DNA of 64,000 nucleotides from Streptococcus mitis SK579 (GCF_000257905.1 NZ_AJJL01000022.1:1-64000); one strand, 5' to 3'; shown: positions 30,479 to 40,217, counted from the stretch's first letter. Translations and numbers: made by a program. Notes: generated from the sequence alone by a model not told the origin.

Positions 30479-32659
30479 TTACAATTCTACTTTAGCAACT
30501 GCTGTTTTAGCTGCAAGAGAACCTGTTTGTTCTAATTTAACTGATTTAATAGCTTCAGCATTTGTGAAGACAACCACTGTTGAAGTTTCACGACCTGCTG
30601 CACGGATAGCATCCAAGTCAGCTGTGACAAGAAGATCACCTGCTGCAACTTTTTGTCCTTCAGCTACATGAACTGTAAATGGTTTTCCTTCAAGACTTAC
30701 TGTGTCCAAACCAATGTGAACAAGTACTTCAAGACCTGCTTCAGTCACAAGACCAAGAGCATGTTTTGTAGGGAAGATGCTTGATACAGTACCTGAAACT
30801 GGAGATACAATGTTTCCATTTGCAGGTTCTACAGCAAATCCATCACCCATCATTTTTTGAGCAAATACTGGATCTTTTACTTGTTCCAAAGCAACAACTT
30901 GACCGTCAGCTACTGAGTAAACTTCCTCAGTAAGACCTTTGAATTGAACAGTGTTTTGTTGCGCTTCTGTCATTTGACTTGGAAGAGTTTCAGGAATGAT
31001 TTCACCTGAATCAAGGATATCTTGGATATCAGATTTCAATACGTCTGCTTTTGGACCGTAGATAGCTTGAACTCCTTGTCCTTTCATGACAAGACCCATA
31101 GCTCCTTCTGCTTTCCATTGTTCTGCATCACCGACTTTGTCAGCGTCTTTAACAGTTACACGAAGACGAGTCATACATGCATCCACATCAACGATGTTTG
31201 CACGTCCACCAAGAAGGTTGATAATGTTTACAGCTTGAGAACCTGCTGCAACTTTCACTGCGTTGCTAGATTCTTCTGAACCTTCAGCAGTTTCGTAGTT
31301 TCCGTTACGCCCTGGAGTTGCGTAGTTGAATTTTTGAATCATGAAGTTTGCGATAAAGTACATGATTACAGCAAAGAGAACAGTTACCCAAATGAAGTTA
31401 ATGATATCCATACCGATACCAGCACTGATTGCAATAGGTGTACGAGTCAAGAACTCGATTGAACCGAATGAGTGCATACGTAGGTTTACAACGTCAGCCA
31501 TAGCGAAGGCAGCACCTTGAACAAGTGAGTAAACAAGATACATAGGTGTTGCTACAAACATGAACATGTATTCGATTGGTTCAGTAACCCCTGTCAAGAA
31601 TGTTGCAAGAGCTGTTGCAATCATCATACCTTTGTATTGGTGTTTCTTGTCAGCATCAACATTACGGTAGATAGCAACGATGACACCCATCAAGATACCG
31701 AATGAACCGATCATTTGTCCAACTTTGAAACGAGCTGGGTGAACAGTATCTAACAATTGTTGGTAGTGACTTGCATCTGTACCTTTAAGGTTAACAAGGT
31801 CTGTTACCCATGCAAGCCATAGTGGATCTTGACCAAATACTTGACTACCTTTAGCTGCACCAGTTAAGACCTCATAAGTACCACCAAGAGCTGTGTAGTT
31901 CATTGGGATAGTCAACATGTGGTGAAGACCAAATGGCAAGAGCAAACGTTCCAATGTACCATACAAGAATGGTGCAAGGATTGGAGCAGTTTCTTGTGAG
32001 TTAGCAATCCAGATACCAAAGCTATTGATACCAGTTTGCACAAGTGGCCAGAAAGCTGAAAGTACAATTGCAGCAATTATTGAACGAAGAATAACTACAA
32101 ACGGTACAAAACGTTTTCCGTTAAAGAATGAAAGTGCATCAGGAAGCTTACGGAAGTTGTAGTATTTGTTGTAAGCAGTTGCCCCAATAAAACCAGAAAT
32201 AATCCCTACGAAGACACCCATGTTAAGTGCTGGTGCTTCCATAACGCTAATAAAGTAATCAGCAACTTTGATTGAGCCACCAAAGAGAGTTGTTACCATA
32301 GCTTCAGGATTTTTCAACATATCGCCTGATACGCCAAAGATTGTACCAGTGATACGGTTGATTAGGATAAAGGCAAGACCTGCCGCAAACGCACCACCAG
32401 CGCGTTCCTTAGCCCAGCTTCCTCCAATAGCGAGGGCGAACAAGATATGAAGGTTAACGATAACTCCCCAACCGATTTGCTCTAGTACACCACCAGTAAT
32501 AACGAGTGGAGCAAAGTTAGGGTTAATCATCACAAGCGACTTACCGATTGAAATCATCAAACCAGCAGCCGGCATAACGGCGATAACCACCATCAAAGCC
32601 TTACCGAATTTTTGCCAAAATTCGAAAGACAAGACATTTTTGAATGTATCTTTCATCAT
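30479..32659 (-). CDS. ptsG: PTS glucose-type transporter, EIICBA
   Basis: A 726-residue single-chain phosphotransferase permease. An N-terminal EIIC membrane domain (about 1-430) is followed by an EIIB domain with the phospho-Cys motif DACMTRLRV near residue 490. A C-terminal EIIA domain carries the phospho-His motif VHIGLDTV near residues 640-650. It imports and phosphorylates glucose or a close hexose. A perfect CcpA-like palindrome lies just downstream of its promoter, so carbon catabolite control is likely. The GGAG ribosome-binding site fits the first of two adjacent ATG codons. Confidence 0.93.
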   Translation of the reverse strand: MMKDTFKNVLSFEFWQKFGKALMVVIAVMPAAGLMISIGKSLVMINPNFAPLVITGGVLEQIGWGVIVNLHILFALAIGGSWAKERAGGAFAAGLAFILINRITGTIFGVSGDMLKNPEAMVTTLFGGSIKVADYFISVMEAPALNMGVFVGIISGFIGATAYNKYYNFRKLPDALSFFNGKRFVPFVVILRSIIAAIVLSAFWPLVQTGINSFGIWIANSQETAPILAPFLYGTLERLLLPFGLHHMLTIPMNYTALGGTYEVLTGAAKGSQVFGQDPLWLAWVTDLVNLKGTDASHYQQLLDTVHPARFKVGQMIGSFGILMGVIVAIYRNVDADKKHQYKGMMIATALATFLTGVTEPIEYMFMFVATPMYLVYSLVQGAAFAMADVVNLRMHSFGSIEFLTRTPIAISAGIGMDIINFIWVTVLFAVIMYFIANFMIQKFNYATPGRNGNYETAEGSEESSNAVKVAAGSQAVNIINLLGGRANIVDVDACMTRLRVTVKDADKVGDAEQWKAEGAMGLVMKGQGVQAIYGPKADVLKSDIQDILDSGEIIPETLPSQMTEAQQNTVQFKGLTEEVYSVADGQVVALEQVKDPVFAQKMMGDGFAVEPANGNIVSPVSGTVSSIFPTKHALGLVTEAGLEVLVHIGLDTVSLEGKPFTVHVAEGQKVAAGDLLVTADLDAIRAAGRETSTVVVFTNAEAIKSVKLEQTGSLAAKTAVAKVEL

Positions 32660-32684
32660 TCAAATCTCCTTTATTTTTATTTAG

Positions 32685-32709
32685 GCAAACGTTTTACGAA
32701 AACGTTTGC
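32685..32709. promoter_or_regulatory. cre-like palindrome (CcpA operator) of ptsG
   Basis: The arms GCAAACGTTTT and AAAACGTTTGC are perfect reverse complements around ACG. The site lies directly downstream of the ptsG -10 box, where CcpA would block elongation or initiation. It contains two overlapping cre half-site cores. Confidence 0.75.
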
Positions 32710-32724
32710 ACTTTCTATAATTTA

Positions 32725-32752
32725 ATTATACCACTTTAATTTTTTTTGTAAA
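32725..32752 (-). promoter_or_regulatory. ptsG promoter
   Basis: TTTACA (32747-32752) and TATAAT (32725-32730) are separated by 16 bases on the minus strand. Confidence 0.75.
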
Positions 32753-32796
32753 GGCTTTTATAAAAAAAAGTAGACTTTTTTCTAAAATTTTTGTAG

Positions 32797-32821
32797 TAAA
32801 AAAGGAGATATTAAAATCTCC
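32797..32821 (-). terminator. Terminator of ftsEX
   Basis: Stem GGAGAT/ATCTCC (32804-32821) followed on the minus strand by a run of T. Confidence 0.65.
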
Positions 32822-32843
32822 TAAAATATACTTATATTCTGTT

Positions 32844-33770
32844 TTAGATTTTCAGGAATCGGCGCATAGAAATTCCTGATCCAATTGAACCAATAAAAAT
32901 TCCAATAATAAACAAGAGGGCTATCATTAGTGGACTGAATACTTCTGGCGAAATCATAGAGAGGTTTTGACCTACTAATGACTTATTAACCGATTGGTAA
33001 ACCATTTGATAAACAACGAATACTAAAACCGATGGAAGGGTTGCTCCAAGTAAACCAATGAAGGCACCTTCAAGTAGGAATGGTCCTCTGATATAGCTAT
33101 TCTTAGCACCAACCAAGCGCATAATTTGAATTTCTCGACTGCGAGAAATAATGGTAATACGAATGGTATTAGAAATCAAGAAGACTGCTATGAAAATCAA
33201 GAGGCCCGCAATAACTAGTCCCCAGACACGAATAAATGAGGCCAACTTAAACAAGCGTTCTGTATTAGCACCACCATCTTGAACTTCTGATACACCTTCA
33301 ATTTTCTTAGCCTCTTCAGCTACTGTCTTTACATCACTTGGTGTGTTAGTATCTACAATATATGCATCATATAGAGGATTGGCGTCACCATCAAAGATTT
33401 TCCAGTTGTCCCCCATTGTCTCAGTTAATTTTTCATATTGTTCTTCTTTACTTGAAAAAGTAACACTCTTAACTGTAGACATGCCCTTCAAGGCATTATA
33501 TACCTTATGGTAGTCATTATTTGTAACAGTTTGACCTTCTTTTTCAATAGTCTCACTATTATCAGCGACATCCTTACGAATGTAAACCATTACTCGGACA
33601 TTATTTTCAATATCTGTAGCTAGTTTCGCTGTATTGAAAATAACAGAAGCAAATATTGCCACCAAGGTTAACGTAATCATGACTGAGCTGACAGCAGCCA
33701 CTGTCATCCAACCATTTCGTTTCAAACTTTTTAGTGATTCAAATAAATGGCGAAAAAATCTACTAATCAT
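32844..33770 (-). CDS. ftsX: Cell-division ABC transporter permease FtsX
   Basis: A membrane protein of about 308 residues with one N-terminal helix, a large extracellular domain (about 50-170), and three C-terminal helices including SREIQIMRLVGA. With FtsE it drives PcsB-type hydrolase activity at the division site in streptococci. The start at 33770 (MISRFF) gives the usual protein; ATG 33779 is closer to the AGGAGAG site and is a possible alternative. The longer frame to 33833 only overlaps ftsE. Confidence 0.93.
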   Translation of the reverse strand: MISRFFRHLFESLKSLKRNGWMTVAAVSSVMITLTLVAIFASVIFNTAKLATDIENNVRVMVYIRKDVADNSETIEKEGQTVTNNDYHKVYNALKGMSTVKSVTFSSKEEQYEKLTETMGDNWKIFDGDANPLYDAYIVDTNTPSDVKTVAEEAKKIEGVSEVQDGGANTERLFKLASFIRVWGLVIAGLLIFIAVFLISNTIRITIISRSREIQIMRLVGAKNSYIRGPFLLEGAFIGLLGATLPSVLVFVVYQMVYQSVNKSLVGQNLSMISPEVFSPLMIALLFIIGIFIGSIGSGISMRRFLKI

Positions 33771-34455
33771 CGTATCCATACTCTCCTTTTGATTCGTCAC
33801 GAACGACACGACCATTTTCAATGGCAATGACACGGTGGCGCAAGGTATTTACAATCTGGCTATTATGAGTCGCCATCAAAATAGTTGTTCCTTGTAGGTT
33901 AATCCGTTCCAAGAGATTCATAATTTCCCATGAATTATCCGGGTCCAAGTTTCCTGTTGGTTCATCGGCTATCAGTACTTTTGGATTGTTTACAATAGCA
34001 CGCGCAATCGCAATCCGCTGTTGCTCCCCACCTGAGAGCTCATTTGGAAAAGAACGAACCTTATGCTTCAGTCCAACCAAGTCCAAAACTTCCATCACCC
34101 GTTTTTTGATATTACGGCGATTTTCACCAATTACTTCCATAGCGTATGCAATATTCTCATAAACAGTTTTCTTAGGCAAGAGTTTATAATCCTGGAAGAC
34201 AACCCCAACACTACGACGGAGAAGCGGGACATCTTTCTTTTTAATCTTAACCAGATTAAAACCAGCAACTGATAGGCTTCCTTTATCGATTTTTACTTCA
34301 CGATATAGAGAACGAATAAAGGTTGATTTTCCTGCTCCTGAAGGACCTACGATGTAAGCAAATTCCCCCGGTTGAACGCTGACCGAAACACCGCGTAGGG
34401 CAGTCGTTCCGTTGTCGTATTTTTTGACGACATCTCTCATTTCAATGATTGACAT
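33763..34455 (-). CDS. ftsE: Cell-division ATP-binding protein FtsE
   Basis: The 230-residue ABC ATPase has Walker A GPSGAGKST (about 36-44), signature LSGGEQQRIAIARA, Walker B VLIADEPTG and the H-loop ATHN. It powers FtsX. It overlaps ftsX and follows prfB by 17 bases, the common prfB-ftsE-ftsX arrangement. Confidence 0.96.
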   Translation of the reverse strand: MSIIEMRDVVKKYDNGTTALRGVSVSVQPGEFAYIVGPSGAGKSTFIRSLYREVKIDKGSLSVAGFNLVKIKKKDVPLLRRSVGVVFQDYKLLPKKTVYENIAYAMEVIGENRRNIKKRVMEVLDLVGLKHKVRSFPNELSGGEQQRIAIARAIVNNPKVLIADEPTGNLDPDNSWEIMNLLERINLQGTTILMATHNSQIVNTLRHRVIAIENGRVVRDESKGEYGYDD

Positions 34456-34472
34456 GTGAGTTCCTTTCTATC

Positions 34473-35568
34473 TTAACTGATGCGCCACTTGAGATAGGCA
34501 TCGATAAAACCATCTAGGTCTCCATCCATAACCTTATCTACCTGAGCAACCTCAAAGCTAGTTCGGTGATCTTTTACCATAGTATATGGCGTGAAAACAT
34601 AAGAACGGATTTGGCTTCCCCATGTGATTTCCTTTTTCTCACCCTTGAGGGAATCAACCTCCGCAGCTTTCTTTTCTTGCTCCATTTGATAGAGCTTAGC
34701 CTGCAACATCTTCATGGCACGATCTCTATTTCCATATTGGGTACGATCGACCGTTGACTGGACGACAGTTCCCGTAGGAATGTGTGTCAAACGCACACCT
34801 GTTGAAACTTTATTGACGTTCTGTCCACCAGCACCACCTGAACGGAAGGTGTCCATCTTGATATCATCTTCACGGATTTCCACTTCAATAGTATCATCCA
34901 ATTCTGGCATCACTTCTACAGATGTAAAAGATGTATGGCGACGTTTGGCAGAGTCAAATGGTGAGATTCGTACCAAGCGATGAACACCCATTTCTGACTT
35001 AAGAAGACCATAGGCATTAGGCCCTTCAAATGATAAAGTTACCGACTTAATACCAGCTTCATCTCCTGCTTGGTAATCCAATACTTCCACTTTAAAGCCT
35101 TTAGCATTTCCATAGCGAGTGTACATACGAAGTAACATATCACCCCAGTCTTGAGCCTCTGTACCACCGGATCCTGGATGGATTTCCAAGATGGCATTAT
35201 TATGGTCATAAGGTTCTGACAAGAGTAGAGTCATCTCATAGCTGGTCATCATCTTATCAAGTTCTGACAACTGCGTTACCAGTTCTTCTTGAACCGACTC
35301 GTCTTCTGCTAAAAAGTCCAATAAAATTTCGACTTCATCCTGCAACTCTTCCATTTTGTGGAAAGTGTTATAGGTGTTTTTTAATTCATTTAATTCTTGC
35401 GACGTTTTTTGGGCCGCGATATTATCGTTCCAAAAATCAGGTTCTGTCATCTTGTTTTCCAAGATGGCAATCTCTTCCTCTAGACCCTCTAGGTCAAAGA
35501 GACCCCCTGAAAGAAGCTAATTTTTCACGATTTGCGTCAATTTTCTGACGAATTACTGAAATGTCCAT
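34473..35568 (-). CDS. prfB: Peptide chain release factor 2 (programmed +1 frameshift)
   Basis: The reading frame begins at ATG 35568 and meets a TGA at 35494-35496 after 24 codons. The context is AGGGGG, TCT, then CTT TGA C, the canonical RF2 autoregulatory frameshift with an internal Shine-Dalgarno-like element. A +1 shift at CTT gives a product of about 364 residues containing GGQ ([12 protein letters not shown]) and the RF2 SPFDS stop-codon recognition motif. RF2 levels control recoding at its own UGA. Confidence 0.95.
35494..35507 (-). promoter_or_regulatory. RF2 recoding signal
   Basis: An SD-like AGGGGG element precedes CTT TGA C on the minus strand. Slippage of the Leu tRNA skips one base at the in-frame UGA. 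Confidence 0.9.
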
Positions 35569-35647
35569 AAATACTCCTTTTTTGCATCGTTTTATTATAC
35601 CATATTCTCTCATTTCTTTCCATCTTTTGCTCTAATCTCCCTTTCAT

Positions 35648-35670
35648 GAAAAAAGAAGCCTTTCGGCTTC
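35648..35670 (-). terminator. Terminator of the CBS-domain gene
   Basis: GAAGCC/GGCTTC stem with a four-base GAAA loop (35655-35670) followed by TTTTTT on the minus strand. Confidence 0.8.
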
Positions 35671-35675
35671 CATAC

Positions 35676-36332
35676 TTACAAAATTTTAGCAGAAGTACGA
35701 CTAATCTCTTCTACTTGAATATTTTCAGCTTCAAATTTTTGCTTTAATGTTGTCAAATCAACTGAACCATCAATTTGAACTTCGATAATCACCTTACCAT
35801 CTTTACGCGGAATATTTACTGTATGGGAGATATTCAAATTTTCTTCAACGATTAGAGAAACAATCTTACCAAGAACGCCGACTTCATTTTCGGTAACAAA
35901 GCGCACACGAATTCCTTCTTCTCCATAGCCAGCAATTTCAAGAAAGGCTTGGAAAACGTCACGGTCAGTAATAACTCCATACACTTGATGGTTATCTACG
36001 ACAGGAAGAATACCAATCTTATTTTTCAGCATCAGATAAGTTGCATCTTCTAGACTAGCATAGCCTGAGACAGTGACAACATCACGAATCATGACATCTT
36101 TTACTTTGGTCTTATTTAGAAGATAGTTCATCTCATAGATAGAAAGACTTGTGGCTTTTGATGGACTTGCTTGCGCGATGGTTCCCTCAGTTACCAAACC
36201 AACCAATTGATCATTTTCGATAACAGGCAAGCGGTGCAAACCTTGCTCTCTCATCAAATCTGCTGCATGAGATACTGTTGTATCTGGACTAATGTACACT
36301 ACCTTGCGGGTCATAAAATCTTTAACTGCCAT
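35676..36332 (-). CDS. CBS-pair and ACT domain protein, AcuB-like
   Basis: The 218-residue protein has two tandem CBS domains (about 1-60 and 75-135) and a C-terminal ACT-like domain (about 140-215, VRFVTENEVGVLGKIVSL). CBS pairs usually bind adenine nucleotides and ACT domains amino acids, so it is probably a sensor. It sits alone with its own promoter and terminator, next to the branched-chain amino-acid transporter. No enzyme domain is present. Confidence 0.85.
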   Translation of the reverse strand: MAVKDFMTRKVVYISPDTTVSHAADLMREQGLHRLPVIENDQLVGLVTEGTIAQASPSKATSLSIYEMNYLLNKTKVKDVMIRDVVTVSGYASLEDATYLMLKNKIGILPVVDNHQVYGVITDRDVFQAFLEIAGYGEEGIRVRFVTENEVGVLGKIVSLIVEENLNISHTVNIPRKDGKVIIEVQIDGSVDLTTLKQKFEAENIQVEEISRTSAKIL

Positions 36333-36693
36333 GAGACTTCTCCTTTTCTATTCTTATCCCTATTATACAATCTTTTTGTAAATCTATCAAACGCTTACAT
36401 TTCTTTTTCAAAATTCAGAAAAGTATGAATAAGCTAGCAAAAAGAGCTCTGAAATCGAGCTCTGTGAATGAAGATAAAATACCTTTCATTCGATTTTTCA
36501 ATTATTAGAAATTAACCTTTCAATGTAGATACAGATTTGTTTGCAATCTATATCTGCCTACTAAAAAGGTCTCACGGACTATAATGATGATTACTTCGTA
36601 ATCTTCATCTGCAACCTAAACTAGTCTCCCAGACTATGCGAAGATTGCTTACGCAATCTTCATCCACCGATTAAAAAGGTCCCCCGGACCTTT
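36333..36693. other. Intergenic region with stacked hairpins downstream of livF
   Basis: No gene is seen. From the acuB-like end it holds that gene's promoter (TATAAT on the minus strand near 36362-36367), a hairpin AGAGCTC/GAGCTCT (36446-36466) with a T tail on the minus strand, and three diverged tandem repeats (36524-36696) ending in the liv terminator. Confidence 0.6.
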
Positions 36694-36696
36694 TTA
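36524..36696. repeat. Three diverged tandem copies of a two-hairpin module
   Basis: Units of about 55-62 bases start near 36524, 36584 and 36639. Each has a first hairpin (for example GAAGATTGC/GCAATCTTC at 36639-36660), a short linker and a second GC-containing hairpin (AGTCT/AGACT or AGGTCC/GGACCT). Only the last copy has a full terminator tail. Confidence 0.6.
36673..36695 (-). terminator. Terminator of the liv operon, overlapping the livF stop
   Basis: Perfect 10-bp stem AAAAAGGTCC/GGACCTTTTT with a three-base loop; its 3' edge overlaps the TAA of livF. Confidence 0.85.
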
Positions 36697-37404
36697 ACCA
36701 CCTAGATATGCTTTTCTGACTTCTTCTGATGAGGCGAGTTCTTTTCCTGTTCCGGATAGGACGATTTTTCCTGTTTCCAGTACATAGCCTCGGTCAGAGA
36801 TTGCAAGTGCTTTATTGGCGTTTTGTTCAATCAAGAGGACGGTTGTTCCTTGTTTCTGGATATCTTGAATGATATCAAAAATTTCTTGGATAAAGATTGG
36901 GGCAAGTCCCATTGATGGTTCATCTAAAAGAAGAAGTTTTGGTGTTGACATAAGAGCGCGTCCCATGGCAAGCATTTGTTGTTCCCCTCCTGAAAGAGTG
37001 GCTGCATCTTGGTTCTTCCGTTCTTCAAGACGTGGGAAGCGTGAGAAAACTTTCTTCAAGTTAGCTTGATTTTCTTCACGATTTTTCTTTAAGAAAGCTC
37101 CCATTTCAAGATTTTCCATAACAGTCAAGCCAGGGAAGACGTGGCGTCCTTCTGGTACTTGTGAAAGACCACCTGCCACGATTTTCTGAGCTGGCATTTT
37201 TTGAATTTCTTGACCTAAAAATTCAATTTTTCCTGAACTCGGTCTAACCAAACCAGACAAGGTACGGAGAATAGTTGTCTTACCAGCACCATTGGCACCG
37301 ATAAGGGAAACAACTTCTCCTTCATTAACTTCAAAGCTTACATCACGGACTGCTTGGATCATACCGTAATGTACAGAAAGATTTTCAACTTTTAACATAG
37401 ACAT
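36694..37404 (-). CDS. livF: Branched-chain amino-acid ABC transporter ATPase LivF
   Basis: The 236-residue ABC ATPase has Walker A GANGAGKTT, signature TLSGGEQQMLAMGRAL and Walker B LLLLDEPSMGLAP. One of the two ATPases driving import of Leu/Ile/Val-type substrates bound by LivJ. It meets livG in a one-base stop/start overlap and ends the operon. Confidence 0.95.
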   Translation of the reverse strand: MSMLKVENLSVHYGMIQAVRDVSFEVNEGEVVSLIGANGAGKTTILRTLSGLVRPSSGKIEFLGQEIQKMPAQKIVAGGLSQVPEGRHVFPGLTVMENLEMGAFLKKNREENQANLKKVFSRFPRLEERKNQDAATLSGGEQQMLAMGRALMSTPKLLLLDEPSMGLAPIFIQEIFDIIQDIQKQGTTVLLIEQNANKALAISDRGYVLETGKIVLSGTGKELASSEEVRKAYLGG

Positions 37405-38168
37405 TAGGCTTCACCTCCTAGATAAGCTTCGATAACGCGTTTATTGGTCTTAATTTCGTCTGGAGTTCCTTGAGCAATTAAACGACCATATTCAAGTACG
37501 TAGATGCGTTCTGTTACTTCCATGACCAGATTCATATCGTGTTCAATCAACATGATTGTAATTTTAAATTCATCTTTGATACGACGAATTAACTCAGTCA
37601 ATTCCGCTGTTTCCTGTGGGTTCATACCTGCTGCTGGTTCATCTAAAAAGAGAATTTTAGGTTCCGTAGCAAGGGCACGAACAATTTCCAAACGACGTTG
37701 TTGTCCGTAGGCGAGGTTTTTAGCAAGAGTCTCTGCATCACCATCTAAATCAAAGATTTTCAATAATTCCAAAGCTTTAGCTTTTAATTCTTTTTCACTC
37801 TTGTAAAAAGCTGGTAAGCGTAAGAAACTAGCAAAAACATGTTGTTTGTGATGGTTGCCAAAAGCAATCAAAACATTGTCCAAAACTGTTAAATCTTTAA
37901 AGAGACGGATATTTTGGAAAGTACGTCCAAGTCCTAAGGAGGCAATCTTATAAGGTGACTTCCCATTCAAAAGGTGACCATCAAGGGTAACTGTTCCCTC
38001 ACTTGGTTCATAAACACCAGTCAAGAGGTTGAAAAGGGTGGTTTTCCCAGCTCCGTTTGGACCGATTAGTCCAACCAGTTCCCCTTCGTTCAATTCAAGA
38101 GTCACATCTCCAACAGCTGTTAGACCGCCAAAATGTTTGGTTAACTGTTTTACTTCAAGTAATGCCAT
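37404..38168 (-). CDS. livG: Branched-chain amino-acid ABC transporter ATPase LivG
   Basis: The 254-residue ABC ATPase has GPNGAGKTTLFN, a LivG-type extension (residues about 90-135), signature YGQQRRLEIVRAL and ILFLDEPAAGMNP. It pairs with LivF. One-base overlaps with livM and livF indicate tight coupling. Confidence 0.95.
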   Translation of the reverse strand: MALLEVKQLTKHFGGLTAVGDVTLELNEGELVGLIGPNGAGKTTLFNLLTGVYEPSEGTVTLDGHLLNGKSPYKIASLGLGRTFQNIRLFKDLTVLDNVLIAFGNHHKQHVFASFLRLPAFYKSEKELKAKALELLKIFDLDGDAETLAKNLAYGQQRRLEIVRALATEPKILFLDEPAAGMNPQETAELTELIRRIKDEFKITIMLIEHDMNLVMEVTERIYVLEYGRLIAQGTPDEIKTNKRVIEAYLGGEA

Positions 38169-39124
38169 TAGTTTTGTTCCTCCTTCTTAGATTTTTTAAA
38201 GAATCGTGATAGGCTCAATTCCCATGTTCCAAGGAGTCCACCTGGTCTGAAAATCATTACCAACACCAAGGCCAAAGCGTAAATGATCATACGCACGCTA
38301 GCAACGTCTTGGAGAAGCATATTCAAAATTCCAAGAACAATGGCTGAAACAATTGCACCTGTAATGGAACCAAGTCCACCAAATACAACAATGATCAAAA
38401 CGTTGATTGAGTTAATGAAAGTGTAATCTTTCGGTACAACTGAACCGATAAATCCTGCCTGAAGTGACCCTGCAATACTTGCAGTAATAGCACCAAAGAC
38501 AAAGGCGATGATTTTAATTTTAGTCGTATTAACCCCAACTGACTCAGCAGCAATCTCGTCCTCACGAACAGATAGGGTTGAACGACCAATCGGGCTACGC
38601 AAGAAGTTCAAGGTTGCAATGGTTGTAATCACGACAAAGAAGTATACCATTTGCCAAGTTGTAAAGTTAGGAATTCCCAAGATACCTGCCGCACCATTTG
38701 TAATGCTTCCACCATTGATGATAAAGATACGGATAATTTCAGAAACACCTAGAGTCGCTACCGCAAGATAGTCCCCCTTCAAGCGCAAGGTTGGAATTCC
38801 GACAAGTAAGGCAACTGCTCCTGAAAGCAAAGCACCTACAATCATAGCTCCAAAAAAGGCACCGTAGGTTGGTGATTTAGAACCAATAATAGCAGCGGCA
38901 TAGGCACCAATCGCCATGAAACCAGCATGTCCAAGTGAAAATTGTCCTGAAAAACCAACGATTAAGTTAAGGCCAACAGCCAAAATAATATTAATTCCAA
39001 TTTGTTGTAAAATCTGTACATAGAATAGATTGAGTACTCCGACTGAGACCAGTACACTAATCAAGCCATAGCCAGCTAACAAAAGGAGTAACCATAGAAT
39101 ATTAACTTTTAAATTTTCTTTCAT
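38168..39124 (-). CDS. livM: Branched-chain amino-acid ABC transporter permease LivM
   Basis: The 318-residue polytopic permease has the conserved EAA-like region containing LGVSEIIRI and the loop GGSITNGAAGI. It forms the channel with LivH. It starts three bases from the livH stop. Confidence 0.95.
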   Translation of the reverse strand: MKENLKVNILWLLLLLAGYGLISVLVSVGVLNLFYVQILQQIGINIILAVGLNLIVGFSGQFSLGHAGFMAIGAYAAAIIGSKSPTYGAFFGAMIVGALLSGAVALLVGIPTLRLKGDYLAVATLGVSEIIRIFIINGGSITNGAAGILGIPNFTTWQMVYFFVVITTIATLNFLRSPIGRSTLSVREDEIAAESVGVNTTKIKIIAFVFGAITASIAGSLQAGFIGSVVPKDYTFINSINVLIIVVFGGLGSITGAIVSAIVLGILNMLLQDVASVRMIIYALALVLVMIFRPGGLLGTWELSLSRFFKKSKKEEQN

Positions 39125-39127
39125 CGT

Positions 39128-40006
39128 TTACACCTTCTCTTTCACATTTTTACCAAGGATACCAGCTGGGCGGACAATCAAGATCAACAACAAGATTCCA
39201 TAAACAATAGCATCACGGAAGTCTGACATTCCAAAGGCTGTCGCAAAAGTTTCCAATAGACCAATCACAAAACCACCAAGAGCCGCACCAGGAATAATTC
39301 CAATACCACCAAGTACTGCGGCAACGAATGACTTAAGACCTGGAGTAACCCCCATCAAAGGCTCAAGAGAGTTATAATAAAGAGCAATCAGAACACCAGC
39401 CGCACCCGCAAGAGCAGAACCCAAAGCAAAGGTAAAGCTGATAGTACGGTTTACATTGATCCCCATCAATTGCGCCGCATCGCTATCTACAGATACTGCA
39501 CGCATGGCTTTCCCCATCTTTGTCTTTTGAACAATAACTTGTAACAAAATCATCAAAATCAAGGAAATAGCCAAAATCATTAACTGCACGTTTGTTAAGC
39601 TAACTGGTCCCAAATCATAGCGAACTGTTTGAATCGCTTGAGGGAAGGCACGGGTATTGGCACCAACCAGATAGACCATTCCATACTCAAGTAGGAAGGA
39701 AACCCCAATAGCTGTGATCAAAACAGCAATACGAGTAGAGTGGCGTAAAGGTCGATAAGCAAGAAACTCAATCACGACACCAAGGATAGCTGTCGCTAGC
39801 ATAGCTACGATAAGCGCTACAAAGAAATTCATTTGGAAAGAATTAATCAAGAAATAACCGATAAAGGCTCCCATCATATAAATATCACCGTGGGCGAAGT
39901 TGATGAGCTTGATAATTCCGTAAACCATGGTATACCCTAGGGCTAACAGCGCGTATACACTACCTAGAATCAAACCATTTACTAGTTGTTGGAGCATAAG
40001 ATTCAC
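39128..40006 (-). CDS. livH: Branched-chain amino-acid ABC transporter permease LivH
   Basis: The 292-residue permease with about eight helices opens with QLVNGLILGSVYALLALGYT, a typical LivH N-terminus, and contains VLGGIGIIPGAALGG. It is separated from livJ by a 257-base gap with a hairpin and a BOX repeat, so permease and ATPase genes are probably expressed below the level of the binding protein. Confidence 0.95.
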   Translation of the reverse strand: MNLMLQQLVNGLILGSVYALLALGYTMVYGIIKLINFAHGDIYMMGAFIGYFLINSFQMNFFVALIVAMLATAILGVVIEFLAYRPLRHSTRIAVLITAIGVSFLLEYGMVYLVGANTRAFPQAIQTVRYDLGPVSLTNVQLMILAISLILMILLQVIVQKTKMGKAMRAVSVDSDAAQLMGINVNRTISFTFALGSALAGAAGVLIALYYNSLEPLMGVTPGLKSFVAAVLGGIGIIPGAALGGFVIGLLETFATAFGMSDFRDAIVYGILLLILIVRPAGILGKNVKEKV

Positions 40007-40055
40007 TCTTTCTATTTATAATTTCGAGGTTCTCCCTCACTTTTTGATAGGTTCT

Positions 40056-40207
40056 TAAACTCAATGAAAATCAAAGAGCAAACTAGAAAACTAGCCGCAG
40101 GTTGCTCAAAGCACTGCTTTGAGGTTGTAGATAAGACTGACGAAGTCAGTTACATATATAATCCAAGGCGACGTTGACGCAGTTTGAAGAGATTTTCAAA
40201 GAGTATT
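40056..40207 (-). repeat. BOX element
   Basis: The sequence has the pneumococcal BOX layout: boxC-like start (CTCAATGAAAATCAAAGAGC), a middle with TTGAGGTTG and the GACGAAGTC hairpin, and a boxA-like end (AAGGCGACGTTGACGC, then GAAGAGATTTTC). It lies between livJ and livH. Confidence 0.85.
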
Positions 40208-40217
40208 AAACATCGAA

